Positions 1-6,561 of a stretch of 6,576 bases of DNA are shown piece after piece. A program made the position numbers and the translations under genes. A model generated the notes under the pieces. It was not told the origin of the DNA, made no database searches, and worked only from the letters and a program-made list of their open reading frames with translations. The stretch comes from Fidelibacterota bacterium UBA6817 (GTDB taxonomy: Bacteria > Fidelibacterota > Fidelibacteria > Fidelibacterales > Fidelibacteraceae), in assembly GCA_002452555.1 (NCBI GenBank), contig DKER01000043.1:1-6576 (forward strand), read 5' to 3'. Position 1 is the stretch's first letter. Each line of letters opens with the position of its first letter.

Positions 1-73
1 GACCGACGATGATGGATTTCAGCAGGGGCGGGTTTCAAACCCGCCCTTACGATTGATCGGCGATGATGGATTT
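1..73. repeat. 19-base imperfect direct repeat bracketing a palindrome
   Basis: Bases 1-19 and 55-73 match at 17 of 19 positions; both contain CGATGATGGATTT. The offset is 54 bases and the palindrome at 22-50 sits between the copies. The left copy begins at the window edge, so the repeat may extend outside and could be part of a longer array with a period of about 54 bases. It may be a duplication around an inserted palindromic element or two units of a tandem array; the window cannot decide between them. Confidence 0.55.
22..50. repeat. Palindromic dispersed repeat, copy 1 (REP-like)
   Basis: The core GGGCGGGTTT (26-35), one C, then AAACCCGCCC (37-46) is a perfect 10-bp inverted repeat. With the outer bases it reads as 14-bp arms with two mismatches (22-35 against 37-50). 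The same core recurs at 3532-3552. Two copies in 6.6 kb that share both arms suggest a dispersed palindromic family such as REP or MITE-like elements. There is no T-run after either arm, so it is not a typical intrinsic terminator, although transcripts from either direction could fold here. Confidence 0.7.
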
Positions 74-85
74 TCGGATGATATT

Positions 86-235
86 TCATTGTTTTTCCTG
101 AAACGTTAAAAATTTGTCTCGGTAATACGCATACTGCTTTTTTCGCGTCTCCCGTAGATCATTGGCGATCTGCAAGATTGCCCTGTGCAGTTCTGCACGT
201 TCCTGTTCTTTGGCCGTATTGTGATTATTTGTCAA
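86..235 (-). pseudogene. Type I restriction-modification remnant: HsdM start fused in frame to HsdS end
   Basis: A minus-strand frame opens with TTG (233-235), stops at TGA (86-88) and encodes 49 residues. Residues about 11-28, ERAELHRAILQIANDLR, resemble the conserved N-terminus of type I methyltransferase subunits (the AELHxxIWxIANxLRG pattern). Residues about 29-45, ETRKKQYAYYRDKFLTF, resemble the conserved C-terminal end of specificity subunits (the RRKQYEYYRDKLLTF pattern). In an hsdM-hsdS operon these two stretches are normally some 3 kb apart, so I infer one internal deletion that joined them in frame just after LR. Neither methyltransferase motifs nor target-recognition domains remain, so the product cannot methylate or recognise DNA. 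The TTG may replace an original ATG; only a weak GGGA lies upstream. It follows the YdeI-family gene by 64 bases on the same strand. The family assignment is from memory of conserved motifs, without a database search. Confidence 0.6.
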
Positions 236-299
236 TGTTGTTCCCGGATTTTATATCAATCAAGTCATAAAATAATAATTCTAAGCCACATAACGACGT

Positions 300-866
300 T
301 CAGCAATTTTTATACTTATCATTCAATCCCGCACCTTTCAAGATCAAGGGGATGATTTTTTGGATTCTGCTTTCTTTCGTTTCTTCCCGTTTGGCAGATT
401 GGATATACTCATTGTATTCATTCTGTTTGTACGGCGTGAGTTTTTTAAAGGCTGTCATGAGTGTTTTGTCGCTGTCCAATTTCTGTTTGAATATTTCCGG
501 AATTGGAACTGAGACGGACGACCGCGGTTTGATGCGCTTTCCTTCTTTTTCATTCTCAATTGCTTCAGCAATGTAATCCAAAATCAGGGTTTCATGTATG
601 TCGTCCTTTGACGTAAATCGCCACTGCCGCAATGCCCGGGTTACACCTTCCTGTGCATTGGTCAATACGTTATGCTCATCTTTCAAAAATACACCGTTAT
701 AAAACCAAAGGGCAAAATAATGTTTGAATCCTGCAAAACTCAGGACGTTTTTCCCCCGGTATGTATAAACCTCTGTTCCCCACTTAAGGGTTTCTTCAAG
801 TTCCGTTCTTCTAACGATAGCCTTCAATATTGCCAGTTCTTCCGCCCACTTCGTTTCATTTCCCAT
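300..866 (-). CDS. YdeI/OmpD-associated family protein with DUF1801 domain
   Basis: The 188-residue product has the usual length for this family. An N-terminal DUF1801-type domain (about residues 15-115) carries the KWGTEVYTY segment (28-36), the aromatic stretch GFKHYFALWFYNG (46-58) and NAQEGVTRALRQWRF (70-84). A C-terminal YdeI/OmdA-type segment (about 120-186) carries LTPYKQNEYNEYI and the terminal IQKIIPLILKGAGLNDKYK. No signal peptide or membrane segment is seen, so it should be cytoplasmic. The family is linked by name to bacteriocin protection and an OmpD association, but no biochemical reaction is firmly known; DUF1801 proteins have a small YdhG-like fold. The ATG at 864-866 is preceded by AAAGGA (873-878), 6 bases upstream. 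A promoter-like sequence lies at 883-911. The gene appears intact, unlike the remnants on both sides of it on the same strand. Its specific function is unknown. Confidence 0.88.
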   Translation of the reverse strand: MGNETKWAEELAILKAIVRRTELEETLKWGTEVYTYRGKNVLSFAGFKHYFALWFYNGVFLKDEHNVLTNAQEGVTRALRQWRFTSKDDIHETLILDYIAEAIENEKEGKRIKPRSSVSVPIPEIFKQKLDSDKTLMTAFKKLTPYKQNEYNEYIQSAKREETKESRIQKIIPLILKGAGLNDKYKNC

Positions 867-882
867 ACCCTATCCTTTCCCG

Positions 883-911
883 TTGATAAGCAGACCTTAA
901 TAATTTGTCAA
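883..911 (-). promoter_or_regulatory. Candidate sigma-70-type promoter of the YdeI-family gene
   Basis: On the minus strand TTGACA (906-911) is followed after 17 bases by TATCAA (883-888), a consensus -35 box and a fair -10 box at ideal spacing. The -10 ends only 16 bases before the ATG, so transcription would begin about 10 bases upstream of the start and close to or within the AAAGGA ribosome-binding site. That tight geometry lowers confidence: it may be a chance match, or the leader may be very short. Confidence 0.4.
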
Positions 912-952
912 CAATGACTTTTTCGAGATTGCCATATCGGCAGAAATACCCT

Positions 953-1267
953 TTATTTTTCTGCCTGCCGGAAAATATTTCTGACAGCAGACAGGTATTT
1001 ATCCGGTTTTTCCGAGTTGCCGCATCCCAGCTGATCATAAAATATGACAGGACGTTCATCCGACAGGGATTCCAGATAATCATGGGAGGCTCCCGTTACC
1101 TTATACCAGACTTTGCCGCCCGGAACATGAATATATCCCTCAACGCGATCCTGCATGGCATCAGAGTTTGAATTGTTTGAATTGCATACCATTGTACACC
1201 CCTTCATAAAAAGTAAAAGAAAAATGCAGATAAATTTTAACACCGTTTCGTTTAAAGGAATGATCAA
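953..1267 (-). pseudogene. Proline-iminopeptidase-like alpha/beta hydrolase, N-terminal stub with internal deletions
   Basis: The open frame of 104 residues contains EGYIHVPGGKVWYKVTG directly followed by ASHDYLESLSDERPVIF and YDQLGCGNSEKPD. These are the first conserved blocks of proline-iminopeptidase-type hydrolases. In intact members an extra strand and the oxyanion-hole block HGGPG lie between VTG and ASHDYLE, and a few residues lie between LESL and SDERP; both are absent here without loss of frame. After EKPD the homology stops, the frame ends at TAA (953-955), and the nucleophile elbow GHSWGG and His/Asp residues (about 200 residues) are missing. It cannot be an active hydrolase. The best start is ATG at 1190-1192, which has AAGGGG upstream. 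The frame remains open to a TTG at 1265-1267, and that extension is hydrophobic (KFICIFLLLFMKGC) followed by a Ser/Asn-rich linker. This could be the remains of a lipoprotein signal, but the Lys before GC is not a good lipobox. Confidence 0.7.
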
Positions 1268-1382
1268 GGCGACCCCCTGCCTGTATATGATTGATCAATG
1301 TATTAACTTAAACGTGTTCCCAATTATATTCAATTCAAATAAGCAACATCTTCAACAAATTCTGTGATAAAAAAGTAATTGA

Positions 1383-1410
1383 TTGCATAATTATAAAGAT
1401 TCCATATATT
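1383..1410 (+). promoter_or_regulatory. Weak candidate promoter of the diguanylate cyclase gene
   Basis: TTGCAT (1383-1388) is followed after 16 bases by TATATT (1405-1410), 24 bases before the start codon. The surrounding 1268-1434 region is the AT-rich spacer between this gene and the divergent hydrolase stub. Such AT-rich DNA yields chance matches easily. No clear operator is visible apart from the short palindrome TTGATCAA near 1290. Confidence 0.3.
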
Positions 1411-1434
1411 AATTATTATAAAGCAGGATTTATT

Positions 1435-2445
1435 ATGTCACATAAACTGGATGAATATGATATTGAGATAACTCTGCAGATTCTTAAATATGCAACACGT
1501 CAGCTTGTGGCAGAGCTTGATTTAAAGCAGGTTGTCTATCATTCCATAGCCACAATGGCTGATTTTGCGTCAAGCCAGAATGTGTCTCTTTTTATCTTGA
1601 ACGAAGATATGAGCAGTGCAACGCTTCTGGGTACGATGGTAAAAGGGATACAATCGGAACAGACCATTCAGATGCCTGTCAAAAACACGCCTTTTGCAGA
1701 AGTGATTGAGAAGAAAACGGCCGCCGAATATCACTGTCAGGTCAAAAAAGATTATCCCATACCCACGTTTAATATCTTTTCAAAGAATCGAAAATGCACA
1801 TGTCAGCCCTTGATCGGCACCAACAATAAAGTGATCGGATTTATAAATTTTGAACACCAGCCGGGCCGGAAAAAATACCATGAGGAGATCATTTCAGTCA
1901 TTTCCACGCTGATCGCTGCTGTGATTGAAAACGCCCGCTTGTTTCAGCTGGCTACGATTGACGGATTAACCGGTCTGTATGTTCGACGGTATTTTGATAT
2001 CCGCCTGCAGGAAGAGATTACCCGGTTAAAACGTATGGATTCTGATCTGTCTTTGATTATGTTCGATATTGATCATTTCAAAGCGGTTAATGATACGTTC
2101 GGGCATCAGCAGGGTGATATAATTCTCCGCCAGCTGGCAGAAATCATACAGGCAGCTATTCGCAAAGATATTGATATTCCATGCCGGTACGGAGGCGAAG
2201 AGTTGATCCTGATCCTGCCCGGCACTGATTTGCAGGGTGCTATCGTTCTGGGTGAGCGTATCCGCAAACATTGTGAAGATTTCTCCTTTGAATCCCTGTC
2301 CGGAAAAAAAATCAACATAACAGTCAGCGGCGGAATTGTTTCAATAAATTCAAAAACGGCTATCTCGAAAGAGGATTTTTTCGCATTAGTCGATAAACAA
2401 CTCTATAAAGCCAAAGAACAGGGGCGGAACAGAATACGGTTTTAG
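1435..2445 (+). CDS. GAF-GGDEF diguanylate cyclase
   Basis: The 336-residue protein should make the second messenger c-di-GMP from two GTP. A GAF-type sensor domain (about residues 15-170) precedes a GGDEF domain (about 172-336). The GGDEF domain shows DGLTGL (176-181), metal-binding FDIDHFK with D211, NDTFGH (219-224), and the active-site signature RYGGEEL (251-257) in place of the commonest GGEEF; L for F is frequent and compatible with activity. The C-terminal DKQLYKAKEQGRNRI (320-334) is also typical. The allosteric inhibitory site, normally RxxD just before the signature, reads KDID (244-247), so strong product inhibition is doubtful. The GAF part carries C101, C121 and C123, with C121 and C123 in a CTC pair where the family usually has a plain hydrophobic strand; a redox or metal role is possible but unproven. 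No membrane segment or signal peptide is seen, so it is a cytosolic, soluble sensor of unknown ligand. ATG is preceded by AGGA (1425-1428) at 6 bases. It is transcribed alone. Confidence 0.95.
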   Translation: MSHKLDEYDIEITLQILKYATRQLVAELDLKQVVYHSIATMADFASSQNVSLFILNEDMSSATLLGTMVKGIQSEQTIQMPVKNTPFAEVIEKKTAAEYHCQVKKDYPIPTFNIFSKNRKCTCQPLIGTNNKVIGFINFEHQPGRKKYHEEIISVISTLIAAVIENARLFQLATIDGLTGLYVRRYFDIRLQEEITRLKRMDSDLSLIMFDIDHFKAVNDTFGHQQGDIILRQLAEIIQAAIRKDIDIPCRYGGEELILILPGTDLQGAIVLGERIRKHCEDFSFESLSGKKINITVSGGIVSINSKTAISKEDFFALVDKQLYKAKEQGRNRIRF

Positions 2446-2562
2446 GTTTCTATATCGGGATAAACATCATGAAACAACGGTTGATTTTTAGGCAACAACA
2501 GATCTGATATCCGGTGTAATGGTTCAGTTTTCAATAGCAGATAATGTCATTCACAGGGAATT

Positions 2563-3390
2563 TCAGTTATTTGCTACGGCTTTTTTATATTTCAGCAATT
2601 CTTTTATGATTTTTCCTGCCATGAATTCAAGAGCTTTCCCCCGGTAGGCAAAATCGTTAAATGTCCCCGTGATATAGGATTCGGTAGCCGGATGATAGAA
2701 CATAAACGCTCCGGTAACGCCAACACAGCCCCAGGCATAATATTCATCGGGTAAAATAACAGGGATAGTTTTCATTTTCCATATGGAATATCCGTAGCGA
2801 AAGCCAACCGTAGGAAATCCCATATTGACATCATCGTTTAGCATGATCTCAAGGGTCTCTTTTTTTATGAGTTTCTGATTCAGCAGCGCTTTCATGAAGA
2901 TTAAAAAATCATCCAGCGGTGCCGTCACGCTGCCACCGGCATAATCAATCTGGTGCACTCCGTTAACCGATCGAAAATCAATATTATTAAAATACAATCC
3001 TGCTTCGGGAAAATCCGATTTCTTTTTCGGTTTGGAAAAACCAAACATGTATGCATGATCCATTCCCAGGGGTTCAAAGATGAGCTCATGCATGACTTCA
3101 TGAAATGTCTTTCCCGTTATCTTTTCAATAATAAATCCCAAAAGGTAATAGTTTGTGTCGGTATAGAAATGTTTTTTCCCCGGGACAGCCACCGTTTTCA
3201 GATGATCTTTCCCCCATAAAACAGCCTCTCTCGGAGTTGTATTGAATGTTGGATCATTCTGCATTTTTTCCCACAAGTCGTAAAAAACATCATATAAACC
3301 GGACGTTTGTTTCAGCAGATGCTTTATCTTAATATCTTGCGAATACTCTTTGCCCTTATAGATATGAAGTCCCTTCATCAACTCATCATC
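2563..3390 (-). pseudogene. Class-C beta-lactamase-like serine hydrolase, N-terminally truncated
   Basis: The frame gives a 272-residue product if TTG at 3379-3381 is read as start. It matches the C-terminal two thirds of the beta-lactamase/penicillin-binding-protein-like family (PF00144 type): HLLKQTSGL (21-29), the Tyr motif YTDTNYYLLG (73-82), AGGSVTAPLDDFLIFMKALL (148-167), and GVTGAF (221-226) at the place of the third active-site box. Intact members are usually about 350-400 residues and begin with the SxxK nucleophile motif roughly 60 residues before HLLxxTSGL; here that part is missing. Homology-like codons continue upstream of the TTG as DDE and end at an in-frame TGA (3391-3393), with further stops beyond, so the Leu and Met are probably internal codons and not a true start. 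No convincing ribosome-binding site precedes them. Without SxxK the product could not acylate a substrate. It converges on the diguanylate cyclase gene with a 117-base gap. The rest of the frame is undamaged, which suggests recent truncation. Confidence 0.75.
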
Positions 3391-3527
3391 TCAAATCGGT
3401 TACGCGGATATGATTATTCACAACCCGTTGCCTATTATGTCACCCTGTATAAATATAACAGGGAATATTTGTTCGGTGAAATGATATTGAACGGATATGG
3501 GAAATTTTTGTTGTTGTTGTTTACATT

Positions 3528-3556
3528 GTACGGGCGGGTTTTAAACCCGCCCGTAC
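3528..3556. repeat. Perfect 29-base palindrome, copy 2 of the REP-like repeat
   Basis: GTACGGGCGGGTTT (3528-3541), one T, then AAACCCGCCCGTAC (3543-3556) is a perfect 14-bp inverted repeat. The inner 10-bp arms equal those of copy 1 at 26-46. It sits 77 bases before the M16C peptidase start codon and about 140 bases beyond the broken end of the serine hydrolase. There is no T-run on either side, so it is not a standard terminator. If transcribed in the peptidase leader it would form a GC-rich hairpin well upstream of the ribosome-binding site. Confidence 0.85.
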
Positions 3557-3560
3557 TGCC

Positions 3561-3586
3561 AATTATCAATTATCCAATTATCAATT
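3561..3586. repeat. AATTATC heptamer micro-repeat
   Basis: AATTATC occurs at 3561-3567, 3568-3574 and 3576-3582, followed by AATTC. The first two copies are tandem and the third follows after one C. It lies directly between the palindrome and the peptidase ribosome-binding site. It may be a short heptamer tandem repeat of the type found beside dispersed palindromes, or replication slippage in AT-rich DNA. Confidence 0.6.
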
Positions 3587-3633
3587 CATTTCGTACCTTT
3601 CATACTGCCAAACTGAAAACAGAGGAGAAAAAC

Positions 3634-6561
3634 ATGTCCTATACTACAGGAAAAAATTATTATGGATTCACCCTTCACACAATGGAAGAATTGACTGATA
3701 TTCACAGCACGGGATATCATTTCAAACACGATCAGAGCGGTGCCGAACTGGTATACCTGGTGAATGCCGATCCCAACAAAGTATTCAGCGTTACTTTTCG
3801 CACACCTCCCTGGGATAATACGGGCCTCCCCCATATTCTGGAACATTCAGTGTTGTGCGGTTCCCGAAAATTCCCGGTGAAAGAACCTTTTGTAGAACTG
3901 ATCAAAGGATCATTGAATACGTTCCTCAATGCCATGACTTATCCGGATAAAACCCTCTATCCCGTGGCCAGTATGAACCCAAAGGATTTTCAAAACCTCA
4001 TGGATGTTTATATGGATGCTGTACTGTATCCCCAAATAGACAAGATACCGGAGATTTTTCACCAGGAAGGATGGCATTATCATCTGGAAAAGCCGGAGGA
4101 TCCTCTAACAATCAATGGTGTTGTATACAATGAAATGCTGGGGGCTTTTTCAACCGCCGAATCGGTTCTCTTTCGCCGATCCAAACAGCTCCTGTATCCG
4201 GATTCACCCTACGCCTGGGAATCAGGCGGGACGCCCGATGAAATTCCTTCGTTGACCTATGAAAAATTCGTTGAGTTCCATAAAACGTATTATCATCCTT
4301 CCAACAGCAGGATTTTTATTTACGGCGACGGAGATATGGATGCCCACCTCGCGTTTCTGGATCGGGAATATCTGAAAAACTTTAAAGCCATTGATTGCGA
4401 TTCGGAAATCCGTGTTCCGGTAACATTTACCCGGACACAGTCCGCCATTGAAACATACTCCCTTCCTGCCGGCGAAAATCCCAGCGATAAATCCTACCTG
4501 AGCCTCCACTTCGGATGCGGACAGCATTTAACTCCCGTAGAGACTCTTGAACGAAACATTCTCATGCATTATCTCATGAGCACGCCCGGTTCACCCTTGA
4601 AGAACCGGCTGAGAGACGCATCTCTGGGACAGGATGTATTCGGTTCCTATGAATCGGATATTCTGTCTCCTTATATGTCCCTGATTGTCAAACACAGCTC
4701 TCCGTCCAAAGAAAAGAAATTTGAAACGATTGTCCGGAAAACTCTGGAAGAACTCCGGGACGGCGGAATGGATCGACGTCAGTTGGAGGCATCCCTGAAT
4801 ATTACCGAATTCAAAACACGTGAAGGAGATTACGGATCAACACCGACAGGACTCATATATAATCAGGCAATGATGAACAGCTGGCTGTATAATCGAGATC
4901 CCTTTGAATACCTGAAATTCAATTCGGCATTTAAAGAAATCCGTGACCGTCTGAAAACCGACAGCTTTCATAAACTGATTGATACAATTTTTCTTAATAA
5001 TCCGCATACATTGAAACTGCGTCTGGATCCGGAGCCGGGTCTTGCAGAAAGAAAAATCCGTATGCTATCCGAATCTCTCCAAAAAATAAAAGAAACCATG
5101 GATCCGGAAGAATTAAAATCTGTTGTGGAAAACACGCATAAACTCATACAAAGACAGAAGACGCCGGATTCACCGGAAGACCTGGCAACCATACCGGCAC
5201 TTTCCCGGGATGATATCCAGAAAGAAGCACGGACATTCCCGGTTGAGGAAATTGGATGGGAGAACGGGAAATTCCTTTATCATCCGGCAGAATCCATGGG
5301 AATTCAGTATGTGAAATTTTTCTTTGATTTATCGGTCATACCGGAAGAACTGCTCCCGGTGGCCGGACTCCTTCCGGACCTTCTTGGACAGCTTTCCACC
5401 GAGAATCGGACGTATACAGAATTGTCAAATGACCTCCTCTTTTATACCGGCGGATTTTATGTTTATACAGCCGCTTATGCTCCGGTAAAAAATCCGGATG
5501 CTTTTCTTCCCAAACTCACCGTGAGTTTGCGGTACCTGTACGCATTTACCGGAAAAGCCCTGGATCTTGCCGGGGAAATCCTCACCCAAACCCGTTTTGA
5601 CGAAAAAAAGCGTATCCACGACCTGATTCGCGAATTACGTTCAGAAATTGAAATCAGCCTGGTAAACAGCGGACACAGTTTTGCAGCCGGACAGATACAT
5701 TCAGCTCTCAAACATGTGGGGAAATTTGATGAAATCACGAATGGATATGATTTTTATGAATGGCTGGCAGACCTCGACAAGCATTTTGAGGAGCGGTACA
5801 ATTCTCTGAAAAAAGACCTGGAACAATTAATAAAAATAATATTCAGAAAAGAAGGACTGATTCCGGCCCTTACCGGCGAAAAAGATGATTTAAAAACCTT
5901 CACGAACAATTTAAAATCGTTTGAATCCCGACTCCCTTCAGAAATTTTTCCAACCCAAACATGGGAACTCACACGCAATACACCAAACCGCGGTTTTTAT
6001 ACTCCGGGGGATGTGAATTATGTCGTTTTCGGGACATATTTGCCGGAGGAGATCATGCAATTCAGCGGAAAATACCATGTCTTACAACATATCCTTTCTC
6101 TGGATTTCCTGTGGAATCGGGTCCGTGTACAGGGCGGCGCTTACGGCGCTTTTTGTTCCTTTTCACGAAATGGACAGATTTTTTTCAGTTCCTACAGGGA
6201 TCCCAAACTCGGCAAAACGCTGGAAACCTACCGGATGATCCCGGAATATTTATCCCGCTTTGATGCAAATGAACAGTTTATGACCAATCTCATCATTGGG
6301 ACCATATCCCGCCGGGATACACCTGTTAGTGTCTCACAGGAAGGAACGATGGCTTTTTCCCGGTATTTGACCGGATATACGGATGAGATGAATCAGACTG
6401 AACGGGATGATATCCTTTCATGCACATCACAGGATATCCGAAACTTTTCCCGCATTCTCAAAATCGCCGTTTCTCAGGGAATTTATTCCGTATTCGGCAG
6501 TGAAAAAGCAGTGAAGGAAGCAAAGGAACTTTTTTCGGACATTCACTATGCCATAAAATAG
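3634..6561 (+). CDS. M16C family zinc metallopeptidase, presequence protease (PreP/Cym1)-like
   Basis: The 975-residue product is a full-length cytosolic-type homologue of mitochondrial and chloroplast PreP, which encloses and cuts unfolded peptides of up to about 65 residues. The inverted zinc motif is HILEH (H67, E70 catalytic, H71), and the third zinc ligand is E167 in NGVVYNEMLGAF, exactly 100 residues after the first His as in plant PreP. The first block GSLNTFLNAMTYPDKTLYPVAS is classic for the subfamily. A long helical, charged linker (about 465-515) begins the M16C-associated region. The inactive C-terminal half keeps the substrate-binding RVQGGAYG (R831, Y837). No signal peptide or transit peptide is present, so it likely clears peptides in the cytoplasm. 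ATG at 3634 is chosen because GAGGAG (3622-3627) lies 6 bases upstream. The frame is open back to 3307, but that stretch runs through the palindrome and over the opposite hydrolase remnant and shows no homology. The stop is TAG (6559-6561), 15 bases from the window end. No disruption is seen. Confidence 0.95.
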   Translation: MSYTTGKNYYGFTLHTMEELTDIHSTGYHFKHDQSGAELVYLVNADPNKVFSVTFRTPPWDNTGLPHILEHSVLCGSRKFPVKEPFVELIKGSLNTFLNAMTYPDKTLYPVASMNPKDFQNLMDVYMDAVLYPQIDKIPEIFHQEGWHYHLEKPEDPLTINGVVYNEMLGAFSTAESVLFRRSKQLLYPDSPYAWESGGTPDEIPSLTYEKFVEFHKTYYHPSNSRIFIYGDGDMDAHLAFLDREYLKNFKAIDCDSEIRVPVTFTRTQSAIETYSLPAGENPSDKSYLSLHFGCGQHLTPVETLERNILMHYLMSTPGSPLKNRLRDASLGQDVFGSYESDILSPYMSLIVKHSSPSKEKKFETIVRKTLEELRDGGMDRRQLEASLNITEFKTREGDYGSTPTGLIYNQAMMNSWLYNRDPFEYLKFNSAFKEIRDRLKTDSFHKLIDTIFLNNPHTLKLRLDPEPGLAERKIRMLSESLQKIKETMDPEELKSVVENTHKLIQRQKTPDSPEDLATIPALSRDDIQKEARTFPVEEIGWENGKFLYHPAESMGIQYVKFFFDLSVIPEELLPVAGLLPDLLGQLSTENRTYTELSNDLLFYTGGFYVYTAAYAPVKNPDAFLPKLTVSLRYLYAFTGKALDLAGEILTQTRFDEKKRIHDLIRELRSEIEISLVNSGHSFAAGQIHSALKHVGKFDEITNGYDFYEWLADLDKHFEERYNSLKKDLEQLIKIIFRKEGLIPALTGEKDDLKTFTNNLKSFESRLPSEIFPTQTWELTRNTPNRGFYTPGDVNYVVFGTYLPEEIMQFSGKYHVLQHILSLDFLWNRVRVQGGAYGAFCSFSRNGQIFFSSYRDPKLGKTLETYRMIPEYLSRFDANEQFMTNLIIGTISRRDTPVSVSQEGTMAFSRYLTGYTDEMNQTERDDILSCTSQDIRNFSRILKIAVSQGIYSVFGSEKAVKEAKELFSDIHYAIK

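Noticed and set aside
1..73. CRISPR array start
   Set aside because: Only two imperfect 19-base copies with a palindromic interval and no cas gene in the window.
961..994. 10-bp hairpin (CTGCCTGCCG with CAGCAGACAG, pairing fully only with wobbles on the minus-strand RNA) at the end of the hydrolase stub
   Set aside because: The 14-base loop and the A-rich, not T-rich, sequence after it on the minus strand do not make a credible terminator.
856..1083. 75-codon minus-strand frame between the YdeI-family gene and the hydrolase stub
   Set aside because: It overlaps both neighbours in another frame and has no recognisable similarity; a likely shadow frame.
2446..2562. Bidirectional terminator between the convergent cyclase and serine hydrolase genes
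   Set aside because: Only a 4-bp GTTG/CAAC stem around a T-run is visible; no convincing stem-loop was found.
3508..3519. TTG triplet run (four copies) upstream of the peptidase
   Set aside because: Too short to distinguish from chance in a T-rich spacer.
3307..3633. In-frame 109-codon extension upstream of the M16C peptidase
   Set aside because: It overlaps the serine hydrolase remnant, runs through the palindrome, shows no family similarity, and a strong Shine-Dalgarno site precedes the ATG at 3634.
5961..6263. 100-codon plus-strand frame inside the peptidase gene
   Set aside because: An out-of-frame shadow of the M16C coding sequence, which is continuous and well conserved through this region.
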